From Roseibacillus persicicus (GTDB taxonomy: Bacteria; Verrucomicrobiota; Verrucomicrobiia; Verrucomicrobiales; Akkermansiaceae): a stretch of DNA of 64,000 nucleotides. Below, in pieces: positions 1-9,739 of the stretch. The DNA lies in the NCBI RefSeq assembly GCF_014651675.1, contig NZ_BMXI01000007.1:1-64000 (forward strand), given 5' to 3'. How positions within the stretch are numbered: the stretch's first letter is position 1; each line of letters begins with the position of its first letter. The notes under the pieces are model-generated. The model ran no database searches, had not been told where the DNA came from, and was given only the letters and a program-made list of their open reading frames with translations. The translations under genes and the position numbers were made by a program.

Positions 1-104
1 CACGCGTCGAAAGCACTCTTCTCTAGGATACCAATCACCCTCCAAATTCGAAACTCTCTTCAACCAAAACTAACCCTCAAACTGGTCCAGAAATCAGTTG
101 CACC

Positions 105-3047
105 TCACGAGGAGTGCAGGATGAGGTAGTTGGTGAAGGGCAAGGCTCCCAAACTGTAAGCAAACTCCAAAACCGGTTGTCCAATACCGTTGAAAGTGAG
201 CGAGAGGTTCTGGGGGGCATTGGCGTCGGGTTTGTCGGGATCGGTTCCGAGGGCAATTTCCAAGCCAAAGGGAGAGCCATCGTGGTCGTGATCCGTGTTC
301 CAAAGGGCTTCGAGGACTGGTTCTTGAAAAGTGAAATCATCGGCTCGAACTTCCGTGGCTCCGATATCCGGCTGGCCATCGTTGATTGCGAAGCCCCGCT
401 GATCAAGAGTTGCGGTGGAAGAGTTTGCCGCATTGATTGCAAGGGAGCCAGGGAGCGGAATCATGGTATGAGTAGGACCTCCATAGTCGCCCAGAGGGGC
501 GAGTAAGGGGTTGCCAATAAACAGGTTTGGGTTGTCCGGAGTGAAAGAACTTTGGCCTGACAAGCTCGAGAATATGTTGTTTCCCGTGACGGTTAGGGTG
601 TTGGAAGTATTGAACTCTCTCAAATCCGGGCCGGATGAGGCGGAGTTTCCCGCGAGAATTGAATTCTGCAAAGTGATTTCGGAATTCTCGCTCGCAATTC
701 CACCGCCTTCGCCTTCTCCTAACGCGATGTTAGAGGCGATGGTGCAATGAGAGGCATTCAACTGGGAATTAGAACAAAAGAAACCGCCGCCCCGGCCGCC
801 TCGGCCAGTTTGGTTTTCAGACAGAGTACAGAGGCTAAGGGTCAAGCCTTCCGAGGAACTTCGAATGCCACCGCCATCGCCACCTACCCCTGAATTGCCA
901 TCTTCGCCTTCGTCTCCGCCGCTGCCACCCATGCCACCTTCGCCGGTGTGATTTCTGGTGATTTGCGAGGAGTCGAGCGTCAGAATGGTTTGAGTGGAGG
1001 CATAGATCCCACCGCCTGGGCCACCGTTGCTACCAGCGCCGCCAAAGCGATTGGAGTCCATGTTGGCATCACCACCATCGCCACCGTTGCCGGTCCGATT
1101 GTTGGTAATTGCGGAAGAATCCAGAGTCAGTTCGCTATGAGGACTCATATAGATTCCACCGCCGCCGTCCTTGTTACTCCTGCCGCCAGAGCCACCTTCA
1201 CCGTAGTCGCCACCGTTGCCACCATTTCCCTTGTGACCCGTTTTGTTGCCGGAAACGCAGGAAGAGGCGAGAGTCAGCTGGCTATCGCTATCGACAAAAA
1301 TTCCGCCACCGGCTCCGCTGTTTCCTCCTCTACCGCCACGATTATAGTTCCCGTTGGAGCCACCATCACCGCCGTGGCCCCCATTTCCTGTTTTATTCTC
1401 CTTAACCGAAGAGGAGTTGAGAACAAGGGTGCTGTTGGGGCGGACAAGAATGCCTCCTCCGTGACCACCATGACCGCCGTAGCCACCATCACCACCGCTA
1501 CCGCCATTGCCTCCATTACCCGTTTGGTTATTGGCAACCGACGTGGAGGACAGGGTTAATTCACTAAAAGAATTTAACAAGATACCGCCACCATCGCCAC
1601 CATCGTGGCCGCCTTCACCGCTGTTCATATCGCCACTACTGCTGTCGTCGCCATCTGCACCATCCTCCGTCCAACCACCGGTCAAGATGAGATTGCGAAG
1701 CTCGACGCTGGATTCGGCCTCAATAGTTAAAACACGTCGGCGTTCGAACTCAGTGGCGTTGGCATCGATTGTGACTTTGTTAGTGATAGCAGATGCATCG
1801 ATCGTGAGCTCGTTTCCTATAGTGAGTTCTTCCGTCAGTAGAATCGAGCCTTGGCTGCCATTAAAGACAGAAGTATCGAAAGTGATTACTGATTCTGGAA
1901 GAGCGAATGCGATGGCTTCTCGCAGGCTGACATTTTCTGTCGAACCGTGGTTCTCATCGTCAGTTGTATTGTCGTCAGTTGTATTGACTACCAAAGACCC
2001 GATTTCAACTGCTCCGATATCAAGGGCACCGTTGGAGAAGCGCGGGGAGCCCCGTTGGTCAGTGCCTCCCGGGTCTGTCTCGCCGCCAGCATCTCGGGCG
2101 GGAGAGTCCATGAGTGGTGGCATGGTGAGGGTGGGGCCACCGTAGTAGTCCTCAGGGGCAAGGGAAGGCTCAGTTGTAATGGATACACTGCCGTTCAAGA
2201 GTCCTGAGTCTGAAATGTTGGAGAGAAGGTTACTGCCGATAGTGCTGGTGGAACCATCGTTGCGAAGATCCGCGCCGATTGGGGCACCGTTGTTCGTGAG
2301 AATCGAATTTTGGAGTGTCAGCTTGCCTTGGCTGGAACCGAGATAGATGAGTCCTCCTCCAGCTACCTCTGCGGAGTTGGTAACAAGGGTGCACGAAGTG
2401 AGGCTGAAATCGGAGCTTCCGCTATATTTAATGGCACCTCCGCTGCCGCCTGCTATGTTTTGGAGGAAGGTGCAGTTAGTGATGTTGGTAAGACCTCCAT
2501 TGCAGTTGATAGCCCCACCGTCTACACTGGCCTGATTGTAACCAAAGAAGCAGCGCTTTAGAGTGAGGTCAGCGCTTTGATTGAAGATCGCACCGCCACC
2601 CGTGGAAGTTTGGCATGAGGTGAACTGGCAGTCTTCGAGCACGAGGTCCCCGGAGTCGCGTATGGCGATAGCTCCTCCTCGTGTATTTCCCGCCATAGTG
2701 GAGGTTCCGGTCCCGTTTTGGAAGGTGATGCGGCGGCAGGTGATGGACCGGTTTCCTGTAACTTCGATGATTCGATTGGTATTGCTCCCGTCCAAAATGA
2801 TTCTTTGCCTCAAAGACGAGGCATCAATGATGAGGTCTTTGTCGAGAAGGTATTGGCTGCTGAGATAGATCTCTTGTCCGCTGAGACTAGGGTCAAAGGT
2901 GATGGTCGCTCCCGCCGCAGCGCTTGTGATGGTATCCCGAAGAGAGCCAGGCCCACTATCATCGCGATTGGTGACAACTTGGGCGTGTAGGGAGCTGAAA
3001 AGTGACAGAACGAGAAAAAGCCTGAGGCTAAAAATTTGAAGTTTCAT
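105..3047 (-). CDS. Secreted Gly-rich right-handed beta-helix protein (choice-of-anchor Q type)
   Basis: Predicted secreted protein of about 980 residues. The ATG at 3047 is chosen because it starts a clear signal peptide (MKLQIFSLRLF..., cleavage near LHA-Q); the longer frame adds 39 residues with no signal character. Two beta-helix blocks each end in a DQRG...DIGA-E motif typical of choice-of-anchor Q domains. The second block carries about six to eight tandem modules of 27-50 residues with the consensus LTLxSSxxxxNxTGxGGxGG...GGGI, so each helix turn has a long Gly-rich loop. The C-terminus has a DHDHDGSP...GTDP calcium-type motif, then stops after LILHSS, where similar verrucomicrobial proteins usually continue for some 40-60 residues. 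Likely cell-surface or extracellular; substrate unknown. No Shine-Dalgarno sequence is obvious. Confidence 0.8.
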   Translation of the reverse strand: MKLQIFSLRLFLVLSLFSSLHAQVVTNRDDSGPGSLRDTITSAAAGATITFDPSLSGQEIYLSSQYLLDKDLIIDASSLRQRIILDGSNTNRIIEVTGNRSITCRRITFQNGTGTSTMAGNTRGGAIAIRDSGDLVLEDCQFTSCQTSTGGGAIFNQSADLTLKRCFFGYNQASVDGGAINCNGGLTNITNCTFLQNIAGGSGGAIKYSGSSDFSLTSCTLVTNSAEVAGGGLIYLGSSQGKLTLQNSILTNNGAPIGADLRNDGSTSTIGSNLLSNISDSGLLNGSVSITTEPSLAPEDYYGGPTLTMPPLMDSPARDAGGETDPGGTDQRGSPRFSNGALDIGAVEIGSLVVNTTDDNTTDDENHGSTENVSLREAIAFALPESVITFDTSVFNGSQGSILLTEELTIGNELTIDASAITNKVTIDANATEFERRRVLTIEAESSVELRNLILTGGWTEDGADGDDSSSGDMNSGEGGHDGGDGGGILLNSFSELTLSSTSVANNQTGNGGNGGSGGDGGYGGHGGHGGGILVRPNSTLVLNSSSVKENKTGNGGHGGDGGSNGNYNRGGRGGNSGAGGGIFVDSDSQLTLASSCVSGNKTGHKGNGGNGGDYGEGGSGGRSNKDGGGGIYMSPHSELTLDSSAITNNRTGNGGDGGDANMDSNRFGGAGSNGGPGGGIYASTQTILTLDSSQITRNHTGEGGMGGSGGDEGEDGNSGVGGDGGGIRSSSEGLTLSLCTLSENQTGRGGRGGGFFCSNSQLNASHCTIASNIALGEGEGGGIASENSEITLQNSILAGNSASSGPDLREFNTSNTLTVTGNNIFSSLSGQSSFTPDNPNLFIGNPLLAPLGDYGGPTHTMIPLPGSLAINAANSSTATLDQRGFAINDGQPDIGATEVRADDFTFQEPVLEALWNTDHDHDGSPFGLEIALGTDPDKPDANAPQNLSLTFNGIGQPVLEFAYSLGALPFTNYLILHSS

Positions 3048-3192
3048 GACGGCGCAAGGGGGGACCAACGCCAAATTAGACTTCTCGACTCTTCTGTAAA
3101 GGTTAGAAGAGATTGGTTTGGAGGTGTTTACTATTGAACGAGTGGCGACAACTACAGGAAACAATTTGTCGGTTTGATACTCTGTCTTGTTC

Positions 3193-4263
3193 CTAGTAGT
3201 CCTCGACGGGAGACTGGGTTCTGGCTTCGATGGTGAAGCATTCTTCGCCGGTGAGCTCTTTCGTCAGGTCCGATAGCTCCCGGTGGCATTTGTCCAGTTT
3301 CTCAATCGAAAAAGCAGGAGGGATGGGGAGTTTGCGGAGGGCTTTTTCCAAGCGGTCTTCGATATCAAACCGCCGATCGCTGGGGAGCTTGCCAAAGGCC
3401 TCGGCGGCGAGGTCCAGGGTATCGAGTTCGTGGCACAGCAAAGGCAGGTCGTTCCCGGCCAGCCAAGCGAGCTCGAAATCGCGGCCTCGGCCATAGCCGT
3501 TGGTGATCGCTCCCATATCGAGGTCGTCGGTTAGAATGAGGCCCTCGTAGCCCAGTTGATTGCGCAAGAGATCGGTGATGATGCGGCGGGAAAGGGATGA
3601 GGGGAGTTCGCTGTCGAGAGCCGGATAGCGGATGTGGGCAATCATGATGGCGTCGAGTTCCGGCGCGAGCGCGGTGTAGGGAAGGAGGTCGGTGGCGAGG
3701 AGTTCGTCCAGAGTGGCTTCCACCACGGGCAGGTCGTGATGGGGATCGACCCGCGCCCGGCCGCCAGCCGGAAAGTGTTTGCCGCAGGAGAGCACGCCAT
3801 TTTTCCGTTGCCAGCGGCTGAAGTTGCCCGCGTGATCGATCACGCTCTGGGAGTCACGACCCCAGCAGCGGCCGCGCAGGGCATTGGAGTCCTCGGGTTG
3901 ATGATCGATGTCGAGGTCGGGGGCAAAGTTCATATTCACCCCCAGCATCTCGAGATGGCGCCCAGCGAGGGCTCCGAACCAAGCCGACTGTTTGTAGCTC
4001 CCTTTTTCGCCAAAGGTGGAGGCGTTGGGGGGCGTGGGACAAAGTCCGGCCGTGCGCCAGACGCGTCCGCCTTCGTTATCGATTCCAATGATAGGACTGT
4101 GTTCGCTCAGCTCCCGTAGCTCGTCGGTCAAGGCCCGGGTCTGGCTGGCGTCGACGATGTTGCGGGTGAAAAGGATGAAGCCGGCAGGCTGCCACTTTGC
4201 GATTCTGTCACGATCGGCGTCGGTCAGAGTGGGGCCTTCGAGGCCGAGAATGAGAGGGAGCAT
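3193..4263 (-). CDS. nagZ: Glycoside hydrolase family 3 beta-N-acetylhexosaminidase (NagZ-like)
   Basis: About 356 residues, the normal length for NagZ, which removes N-acetylglucosamine from cytoplasmic muropeptides during wall recycling. Visible motifs: IGIDNEGGRVWR near 60-70, a KHFP...DPHHDLP segment (162-179) matching the family KHFPGHG...DSH loop, and ILTDDLDMGAI (243-252) with the nucleophilic Asp. The loop reads KHFPAGG rather than KHFPGHG and DPH rather than DSH, so it is a divergent member, but the Asp and His of the loop are kept. The ATG at 4263 is preferred to a TTG six codons upstream because the fold begins at once with LILGLEG. No signal peptide, consistent with a cytoplasmic enzyme. 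Confidence 0.85.
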   Translation of the reverse strand: MLPLILGLEGPTLTDADRDRIAKWQPAGFILFTRNIVDASQTRALTDELRELSEHSPIIGIDNEGGRVWRTAGLCPTPPNASTFGEKGSYKQSAWFGALAGRHLEMLGVNMNFAPDLDIDHQPEDSNALRGRCWGRDSQSVIDHAGNFSRWQRKNGVLSCGKHFPAGGRARVDPHHDLPVVEATLDELLATDLLPYTALAPELDAIMIAHIRYPALDSELPSSLSRRIITDLLRNQLGYEGLILTDDLDMGAITNGYGRGRDFELAWLAGNDLPLLCHELDTLDLAAEAFGKLPSDRRFDIEDRLEKALRKLPIPPAFSIEKLDKCHRELSDLTKELTGEECFTIEARTQSPVEDY

Positions 4264-4407
4264 GGCGGGAATGGGGAGCAAACTAAGGCGCGAAGCAGGG
4301 GAGATAAACGTGGTTTCAAGTCAGTGCCTAAAATCTCGGCAAATGACGACCGGATCGGCGACGTAGATTTTTGCTAGAAAGGCCTTTGTCGCAACGAATA
4401 AGTAGGG

Positions 4408-5649
4408 ATGAAACGACAAGGATGGCTTCTGGCAGGTGGTGGCATACTCCTCTTTGTTGGAGGCGTCACTGTGGGACGAATGGGCCAAGATGGCTCGAGC
4501 GCAGCAGGCTCGAAGCAGGTCACCTCGGCAAGGTCCAATTCTCTCGAAGCGCAAGGCTCTGTTTCCGCCGGAGAAGAAAGCTCTTCTTCCACCCGAAGCT
4601 CGGGCCGAAGCTATTCGGTGAGCGAAATCATGAGTGATGGCAATATGGGCAGTCGTTTCGAAAAGCTGACCGCCAAGCTGGAGCGAACGAACACGGAAGA
4701 CTTTGGGGCGATGCTGGCCGAGATTGCGGAGCAGGGTTTCAATGGGGTGATGCGGGAGGAGCGCCTTCTGATCATTTCGGCCTGGGCCGCGCGCGACCCG
4801 ATTGCGGCGGCGGAGTATCTGAAGGAGCATGACCAGGATGACCGCATGCAGTTTGCGGCGATGGCGACCTGGGCGTCCAATGATCCGGACGCTGCCATTG
4901 CTTGGGCACGGGAAAATCATGAGGGAAAAGGTGCCAACGATTGGTTGGTGGGGGCGATTCAAGGAATCGCGGGCACGGACCCGGACCTCGCGGCCAGTCT
5001 GATTGGCGAATTGCCTCGTAGTCGCGAGCAATGGCATGCCATGGAGTCGACAATGCCTTACGTCCTGGCAAAGGGCGAGGCGGCGGCGAAGGACTGGATT
5101 GAGAGTTTAAGCAGTGGCGACTTGCAAAGCAACGGAGCCGAGTGGATGGCGCGTCGCATGGCGGGTGAAGATCCGGTGGTGGCGGCGGCGTGGATTGATT
5201 CGCTGGGCACGAAAGAAGCCCGCCGAGAGGCGAGTGAGGAAGTGGCCCTGCGCTATGCGCGGACCGATCTGGCTGGGGCGCAGCGTTGGGTGAGTTCTCT
5301 CCCCGAGGACACGCGCACCGAGGCCGCAGAGGGAATTGTCACTCACATGGCGCGGGAAGATCCTCGCGCGGCGGTCGCTTGGCTGGAGAACTTGGGTGAT
5401 GACCCGGACTACGATGGAGCCTGGGTGGACTTGGTCGAGCGGGGATTCAATGCCGAACCGGGGGTGGCCTTGGTGGGAGCGTTGAGGCTTTCCGACGAAG
5501 GATGGCGGGAGAAGTATACCAACAACTATCTTTCCCGCTGGATGAAACAGGACCAAGCCGCAGCGCAAGAGTGGGTCGCGGAATATACCGAGTATCTGCC
5601 CCCGAAAGTGGCGCGCCGCTACGGACCCAAGCCCGCCAGAACCAACTAG
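4408..5649 (+). CDS. Membrane-anchored helical-repeat protein of unknown function
   Basis: 413 residues. The ATG at 4408 follows an AGTAGGG ribosome-binding sequence. Residues 5-23 form an N-terminal membrane anchor or signal peptide, followed by a Ser-rich linker to about residue 70. The rest is alpha-helical and built from degenerate units of roughly 30-40 residues with a core like DPxAAxxWxxxL...R..A...VA..MA..DP (for example DPIAAAEYL, DPDAAIAWA, DPVVAAAWI, DPRAAVAWL). These resemble TPR/HEAT-like solenoids found in many planctomycete and verrucomicrobial proteins, but I do not recognise a named family. It probably lies in the periplasm and could be a protein-binding scaffold; that role is inference only. 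Confidence 0.75.
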   Translation: MKRQGWLLAGGGILLFVGGVTVGRMGQDGSSAAGSKQVTSARSNSLEAQGSVSAGEESSSSTRSSGRSYSVSEIMSDGNMGSRFEKLTAKLERTNTEDFGAMLAEIAEQGFNGVMREERLLIISAWAARDPIAAAEYLKEHDQDDRMQFAAMATWASNDPDAAIAWARENHEGKGANDWLVGAIQGIAGTDPDLAASLIGELPRSREQWHAMESTMPYVLAKGEAAAKDWIESLSSGDLQSNGAEWMARRMAGEDPVVAAAWIDSLGTKEARREASEEVALRYARTDLAGAQRWVSSLPEDTRTEAAEGIVTHMAREDPRAAVAWLENLGDDPDYDGAWVDLVERGFNAEPGVALVGALRLSDEGWREKYTNNYLSRWMKQDQAAAQEWVAEYTEYLPPKVARRYGPKPARTN

Positions 5650-5918
5650 AAACCCGATCGATAGAGCAGGCTTTCTCGGAGTGTGGACAGCTTGCTTCCG
5701 CTTTGCTGAAGCCGCGAAGTGTTCTCAATCCTTCCCAGAGCCGGACAAAGCTTGCTTGTCCGCTCCTAGGTAAGATGTAGAGCTCAGGAACGTAAGGCCG
5801 TTGTGGCAGAAGAATTTCGCGAAATCTCTTCCCGTTAGCTGCGAAGCAAAGAAACGAACTCCGGACAGCCACGATTCCGGATTGATGTTTACCTGAACAA
5901 GTTCAAGGTGGGCCCGTT

Positions 5919-7919
5919 GTGCGTGCTCAGGAGTCACTGGATTTTCTAAAGGAGAAAGAGCGGGAAGGTCTCGCGAAAGTGGGAGTGCGCACCGTGGGTG
6001 AGTTGCTGCAACTCTTTCCCAAGCGTTATGAAGACCGCCGTCAATTCGACGCCTTTCCAGCGCAGGCTGGCGGCGATGCGCTTTGCCTCCGTGGCATTGT
6101 TATCGATTCCGTGCAGAAGCGCTTCGGGGCCAAGAAGGGTTACTACGAAGTGGTGTTGGAGGAGCCTGGGGGAGGAAATGTCTTTGGCGGTGGGTCGTTG
6201 TCTTGCCGGTGGTTCAACATGCCTTTTGTCAGCAAGATGGTGGCGGTGGGGCACGAGGTGATTGTCTATGGCCGGGTGAAGGATGTCGGGGGGCGAATGG
6301 TGATGGAGCATCCCGAATTCGAAATCGTGGAGGGCGGGGATTCGCTTCATGTGGATCGCGTGGTGCCGATTTACCGCGGAGTCAGCGGGCTGCCCCAGCG
6401 GAAGATTCGGGAGTTGATGGCGCGACTGTTAGAAGAGGTCGAACCCGATTCGCTGATGGCGAGTTACGATGTCGATGGGAGTTATCCGCGCTTGGAGGCT
6501 TTTCGTGAAATTCACTTTCCGGATGCCATCGAGCAGACCGAAGCCGCGCGGAGACGGTTTGCGCTGGAGGAGTTTTTCGAGATGCAAGTGAAGGTCCTGT
6601 GGCGACGCATGAGGCATGATGAGCAGGAGGGACGTTCGCAGGGCCGGAAGACGACTTTGCTGAAGGAATTCTATCACTCGCTTCCCTTCGACCTGACCGA
6701 TGCTCAGAAGCGGAGTGTGAAAGAGGTCATCGACGATATGCGCAGTGAGCGGGCGATGAACCGGCTGTTGCAGGGAGATGTGGGCAGCGGAAAGACGTTT
6801 GTCGCGCTGTGTGCGATGCTGATGGCTGTCGACTCCGGCAATCAGGCCGCCCTGATGGCTCCGACTCAAATCTTGGCCGAGCAGCATTGGCTGACGTTTT
6901 GCAAGTGGCTGGAACCTCTGGGGGTGAAGGTGGGTCTTCTCACCGGGGCTCGCGATGAGGAGACTGAGAACGCGGACATCTTGATCGGAACGCATGCTCT
7001 GATTTTTGACCGGGCGGAGTTCGACCGTCTGTCGCTGGTGGTGATCGACGAGCAGCACAAATTCGGCGTGCTCCAGCGGGGGCGCCTGATTCAGCAGGGG
7101 ATCGCGCCCGACGTGCTGGTGATGACCGCGACACCGATTCCGCGCACCTTGACCCTCACCATTTATGGCGACCTCGATGTCTCGGTGCTGGATGAGCGAC
7201 CGGCGGGACGGGGTAAGATCGTCACGGGCGTGAGGGTGAAGCCGAAGGTCAGTGAGGTGACCAAATTTTTAAAAGGAGAACTCGAGACGGGGCGCCAGAT
7301 CTATCTCGTCTTTCCGTTGGTGGAAGAGAGTGATTCGGTGAAGGCGCTGTCTGCGGTTGGGGAGTTTCCCAAGTGGCAAAAGCGGCTCAAGGATTGGGAG
7401 GTGGAGTTGTTGCATGGCAAGATGGCACCTGAAGAAAAGGATGCCGTGATGGCGCGCTTTCGGGCCAACGAAACGCAAGTCCTGGTGGCCACCACTGTGA
7501 TCGAGGTGGGAGTCGATGTGCCGAATGCCAACGTGATGGTGATCTGGAACGCCGAGCGTTTTGGGCTCGCCCAGTTGCACCAATTGCGGGGACGAATCGG
7601 TCGGGGCGAACACAAGAGCTATTGCATCCTGAGCAGCGACGGCAAGAACGGGGTCGAGAAGCTGGAGGTGATGGCAGAGACCAACGATGGTTTCAAGATC
7701 GCGGAAGCCGACCTGATTTTGCGCGGCCCTGGAGAGGTCCTGGGGACGATTCAGAGCGGTCTGGGCGAGCTGCGTTTCGCGGAGTTCCTGGCTGACGTCG
7801 ACATGGTGCGCGAGGCCCGGCGATTGGCTGACGATGTGCTCAAGAATGACCCCCTGTTAGAAGGTCATCCTCTCTTGCGAAAGATTGCCGAAGAAGGCAG
7901 CGCGGTGATGGTGGCCTAG
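5919..7919 (+). CDS. recG: ATP-dependent DNA helicase RecG
   Basis: 666 residues, close to the family norm of about 690. RecG remodels stalled replication forks and branch-migrates Holliday junctions. The N-terminal wedge/OB domain spans about 45-150. Walker A is GDVGSGKT near residue 287, the DEAD-type motif II is VIDEQHKFG near 375, and motif III reads MTATPIPRT. The C-terminal helicase domain contains TTVIEVGVDVPNA and QLRGRIGRGEHKSYC, both highly typical of RecG. The start is a GTG with an AAGGTGG ribosome-binding sequence just upstream. The 269-bp gap before it contains no convincing gene. It converges on the lipoprotein gene downstream. Confidence 0.96.
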   Translation: MRAQESLDFLKEKEREGLAKVGVRTVGELLQLFPKRYEDRRQFDAFPAQAGGDALCLRGIVIDSVQKRFGAKKGYYEVVLEEPGGGNVFGGGSLSCRWFNMPFVSKMVAVGHEVIVYGRVKDVGGRMVMEHPEFEIVEGGDSLHVDRVVPIYRGVSGLPQRKIRELMARLLEEVEPDSLMASYDVDGSYPRLEAFREIHFPDAIEQTEAARRRFALEEFFEMQVKVLWRRMRHDEQEGRSQGRKTTLLKEFYHSLPFDLTDAQKRSVKEVIDDMRSERAMNRLLQGDVGSGKTFVALCAMLMAVDSGNQAALMAPTQILAEQHWLTFCKWLEPLGVKVGLLTGARDEETENADILIGTHALIFDRAEFDRLSLVVIDEQHKFGVLQRGRLIQQGIAPDVLVMTATPIPRTLTLTIYGDLDVSVLDERPAGRGKIVTGVRVKPKVSEVTKFLKGELETGRQIYLVFPLVEESDSVKALSAVGEFPKWQKRLKDWEVELLHGKMAPEEKDAVMARFRANETQVLVATTVIEVGVDVPNANVMVIWNAERFGLAQLHQLRGRIGRGEHKSYCILSSDGKNGVEKLEVMAETNDGFKIAEADLILRGPGEVLGTIQSGLGELRFAEFLADVDMVREARRLADDVLKNDPLLEGHPLLRKIAEEGSAVMVA

Positions 7920-7954
7920 TGGATCACGGAAGGCCTCCGGTAGGGCTCCGGGAA

Positions 7955-8341
7955 CTAGGGTTGCAGCACCAGAGGCTGGTCGGCGGCGTCTGTCTCACTG
8001 GAGTTGTCGATTCCCGTCGGCTTCGGATTGAGCGACGAGGGGGGAGAGGCCAAGTCCTGAGACTTGGGAAGGTCGATGGTCGGATCGCTAAAGATGAAGT
8101 CGCCTGATTTGATGAGCTTTTCCGTTGGATTGGTTTCACCGCTTTGTTCGGAGGTGACATCGATCTCAGGAAGGGATTCCGCGGCCGGACTTGGCTGCGG
8201 TTCAGCCAGGTTCGCCCCAGTAGGCGGAGGGATGGAGCCGGAGATCGGTTGATCTTCTTCGGCTTGTTTTTCGCTACTGAGGGCGCAGGAGGACAAGCCT
8301 GCGAGAGCGATTAGAAAAGGAAGCGTTGTGAGATGTTTCAT
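7955..8341 (-). CDS. Small predicted lipoprotein, unknown function
   Basis: 128 residues starting at ATG 8341. The N-terminus MKHLTTLPFLIALAGLSSC has a hydrophobic stretch ending in a lipobox-like LSSC, so it is probably a lipid-anchored envelope protein. The rest is Pro/Ser/Glu-rich and low in complexity, with no recognised domain. It starts 25 bp after the clpX stop on the same strand and may be cotranscribed with it. The frame is open further upstream through clpX, but that part is a clpX shadow. Confidence 0.65.
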   Translation of the reverse strand: MKHLTTLPFLIALAGLSSCALSSEKQAEEDQPISGSIPPPTGANLAEPQPSPAAESLPEIDVTSEQSGETNPTEKLIKSGDFIFSDPTIDLPKSQDLASPPSSLNPKPTGIDNSSETDAADQPLVLQP

Positions 8342-8366
8342 TCGTTCTAGCAGAAGCGACACTCCC

Positions 8367-9632
8367 CTAAGCTGCCCGTCTTTTTTTCCGAAGAACAGGT
8401 TCCTTTGTGCCCTCGACCACTTCGCGAGTGATGGTGACAGACTCCAGATCATCCCGGGAGGGCACCTCGAACATGACATCGAGCATGATGCGCTCGAAGA
8501 TGCTGCGCAGGGCACGCGCCCCGGTGCCCCGACTAACCGCCTCGTCAGCAAAGGCTTCGAGGGCGTCGGGTGTGATCTTGAGTTTGACGTCGTGCAGGGC
8601 CAACTGCTTGGAGTACTGCTTGACGAGGGCGTTCTTGGGCTCGGTGAGGATACGAACCAGATCTTCGCGACCCAATTTGTTGAGGGCGGAGTGAACGGGA
8701 AGGCGGCCGATGAATTCGGGGATGAGGCCAAAGTGAAGGAGATCTTCGGGCTGCACTTTCTCCAAGATATTCTTCTGTTCGAGGTCCTCGTTTTTCTGTT
8801 CCTGATCGGCGCGGAAACCAAGGAAGTTGCTGCCAAGGCGACGCTTGACGATGTCTTCCATTCCGACAAAGGCACCTCCGCACACAAAGAGAATCTTCTC
8901 GGTGTTGACCTGGATATACTCCTGCTGGGGATGCTTGCGCCCGCCTTGAGGAGGAACATTGCAAACGGACCCTTCGAGGATTTTCAAGAGAGCCTGCTGA
9001 ACCCCTTCGCCGGAGACGTCGCGGGTAATGGAAACGTTTTCGGTCTTGCGGCCAATTTTATCAATCTCGTCGATATAGATGATGCCTTGCTCTGCCTTCT
9101 CGACATCGAAATCAGCGGCTTGGAGAAGTCGCAGAATGATGTTTTCCACATCTTCGCCGACGTAGCCCGCCTCGGTCAGGTTGGTGGAGTCCACGATGCA
9201 GAAGGGCACGTCGAGCAGTCGGGCGAGGGTGCGGGCGAGAAGCGTCTTTCCTGAACCGGTGGGGCCCAGGAGCAGGATGTTGGACTTCTCGACCTCGACG
9301 TTGGCAAACTCGTCGGGGAGTTCCTGATCGTCGCTAAAGAGACGCATGTAGTGATTGTGGACCGCAACCGAGAGGACCTTTTTGGCGTGATTCTGGCCAA
9401 TGACGAATTCGTCCAGCTTCTCCATCAGATTGGCCGGGCTGGGAATCTCGTGGTCGTGAGGGGCGGCAATGCGCTCCCGCTTGTCGCCAGCGAGCTCCTT
9501 GTCAAGAATGGTCGAGCAGACCTCGATGCACTCGTTGCAAATGTAGACACCGGGGCCAGCGATGAGCTTCTTGACCTCCGAGTGGCTCTTGCCACAGAAG
9601 GAACACATGGTGAGATTGGATGCGCGTGCCAT
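8367..9632 (-). CDS. clpX: ATP-dependent Clp protease ATP-binding subunit ClpX
   Basis: 421 residues, the usual ClpX length. It is an AAA+ unfoldase that feeds substrates to ClpP. The N-terminal C4 zinc-binding domain has Cys10, Cys13, Cys32 and Cys35. Walker A GPTGSGKT is at 123-130 and Walker [12 protein letters not shown] follows near 188. The pore loop GYVGEDVEN, the sensor region with [11 protein letters not shown], and a C-terminal GARALRSI sensor-2 motif are present. The gene lies alone, without clpP next to it. Start ATG at 9632; the preceding sequence is AT-rich. Confidence 0.97.
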   Translation of the reverse strand: MARASNLTMCSFCGKSHSEVKKLIAGPGVYICNECIEVCSTILDKELAGDKRERIAAPHDHEIPSPANLMEKLDEFVIGQNHAKKVLSVAVHNHYMRLFSDDQELPDEFANVEVEKSNILLLGPTGSGKTLLARTLARLLDVPFCIVDSTNLTEAGYVGEDVENIILRLLQAADFDVEKAEQGIIYIDEIDKIGRKTENVSITRDVSGEGVQQALLKILEGSVCNVPPQGGRKHPQQEYIQVNTEKILFVCGGAFVGMEDIVKRRLGSNFLGFRADQEQKNEDLEQKNILEKVQPEDLLHFGLIPEFIGRLPVHSALNKLGREDLVRILTEPKNALVKQYSKQLALHDVKLKITPDALEAFADEAVSRGTGARALRSIFERIMLDVMFEVPSRDDLESVTITREVVEGTKEPVLRKKRRAA

Positions 9633-9739
9633 GAAAAATTTTTAAAATAGAAAGCTGAGAAGAATTAGGATGTCCTAAAAATGAGACTTTGTAAATCTCA
9701 TAGACTGTTAGCAATTTGTATGAGTGAAGAGGGCTATCC

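Noticed and set aside
948-1559. 203-codon plus-strand frame rich in Ala, Thr and Val
   Set aside because: It is the complement of the Gly-rich repeats of the beta-helix gene; low complexity explains the open frame.
690-1610. Regularly spaced repeats that could suggest a CRISPR array
   Set aside because: The repeats are coding, vary in length and sequence, and encode Gly-rich beta-helix turns.
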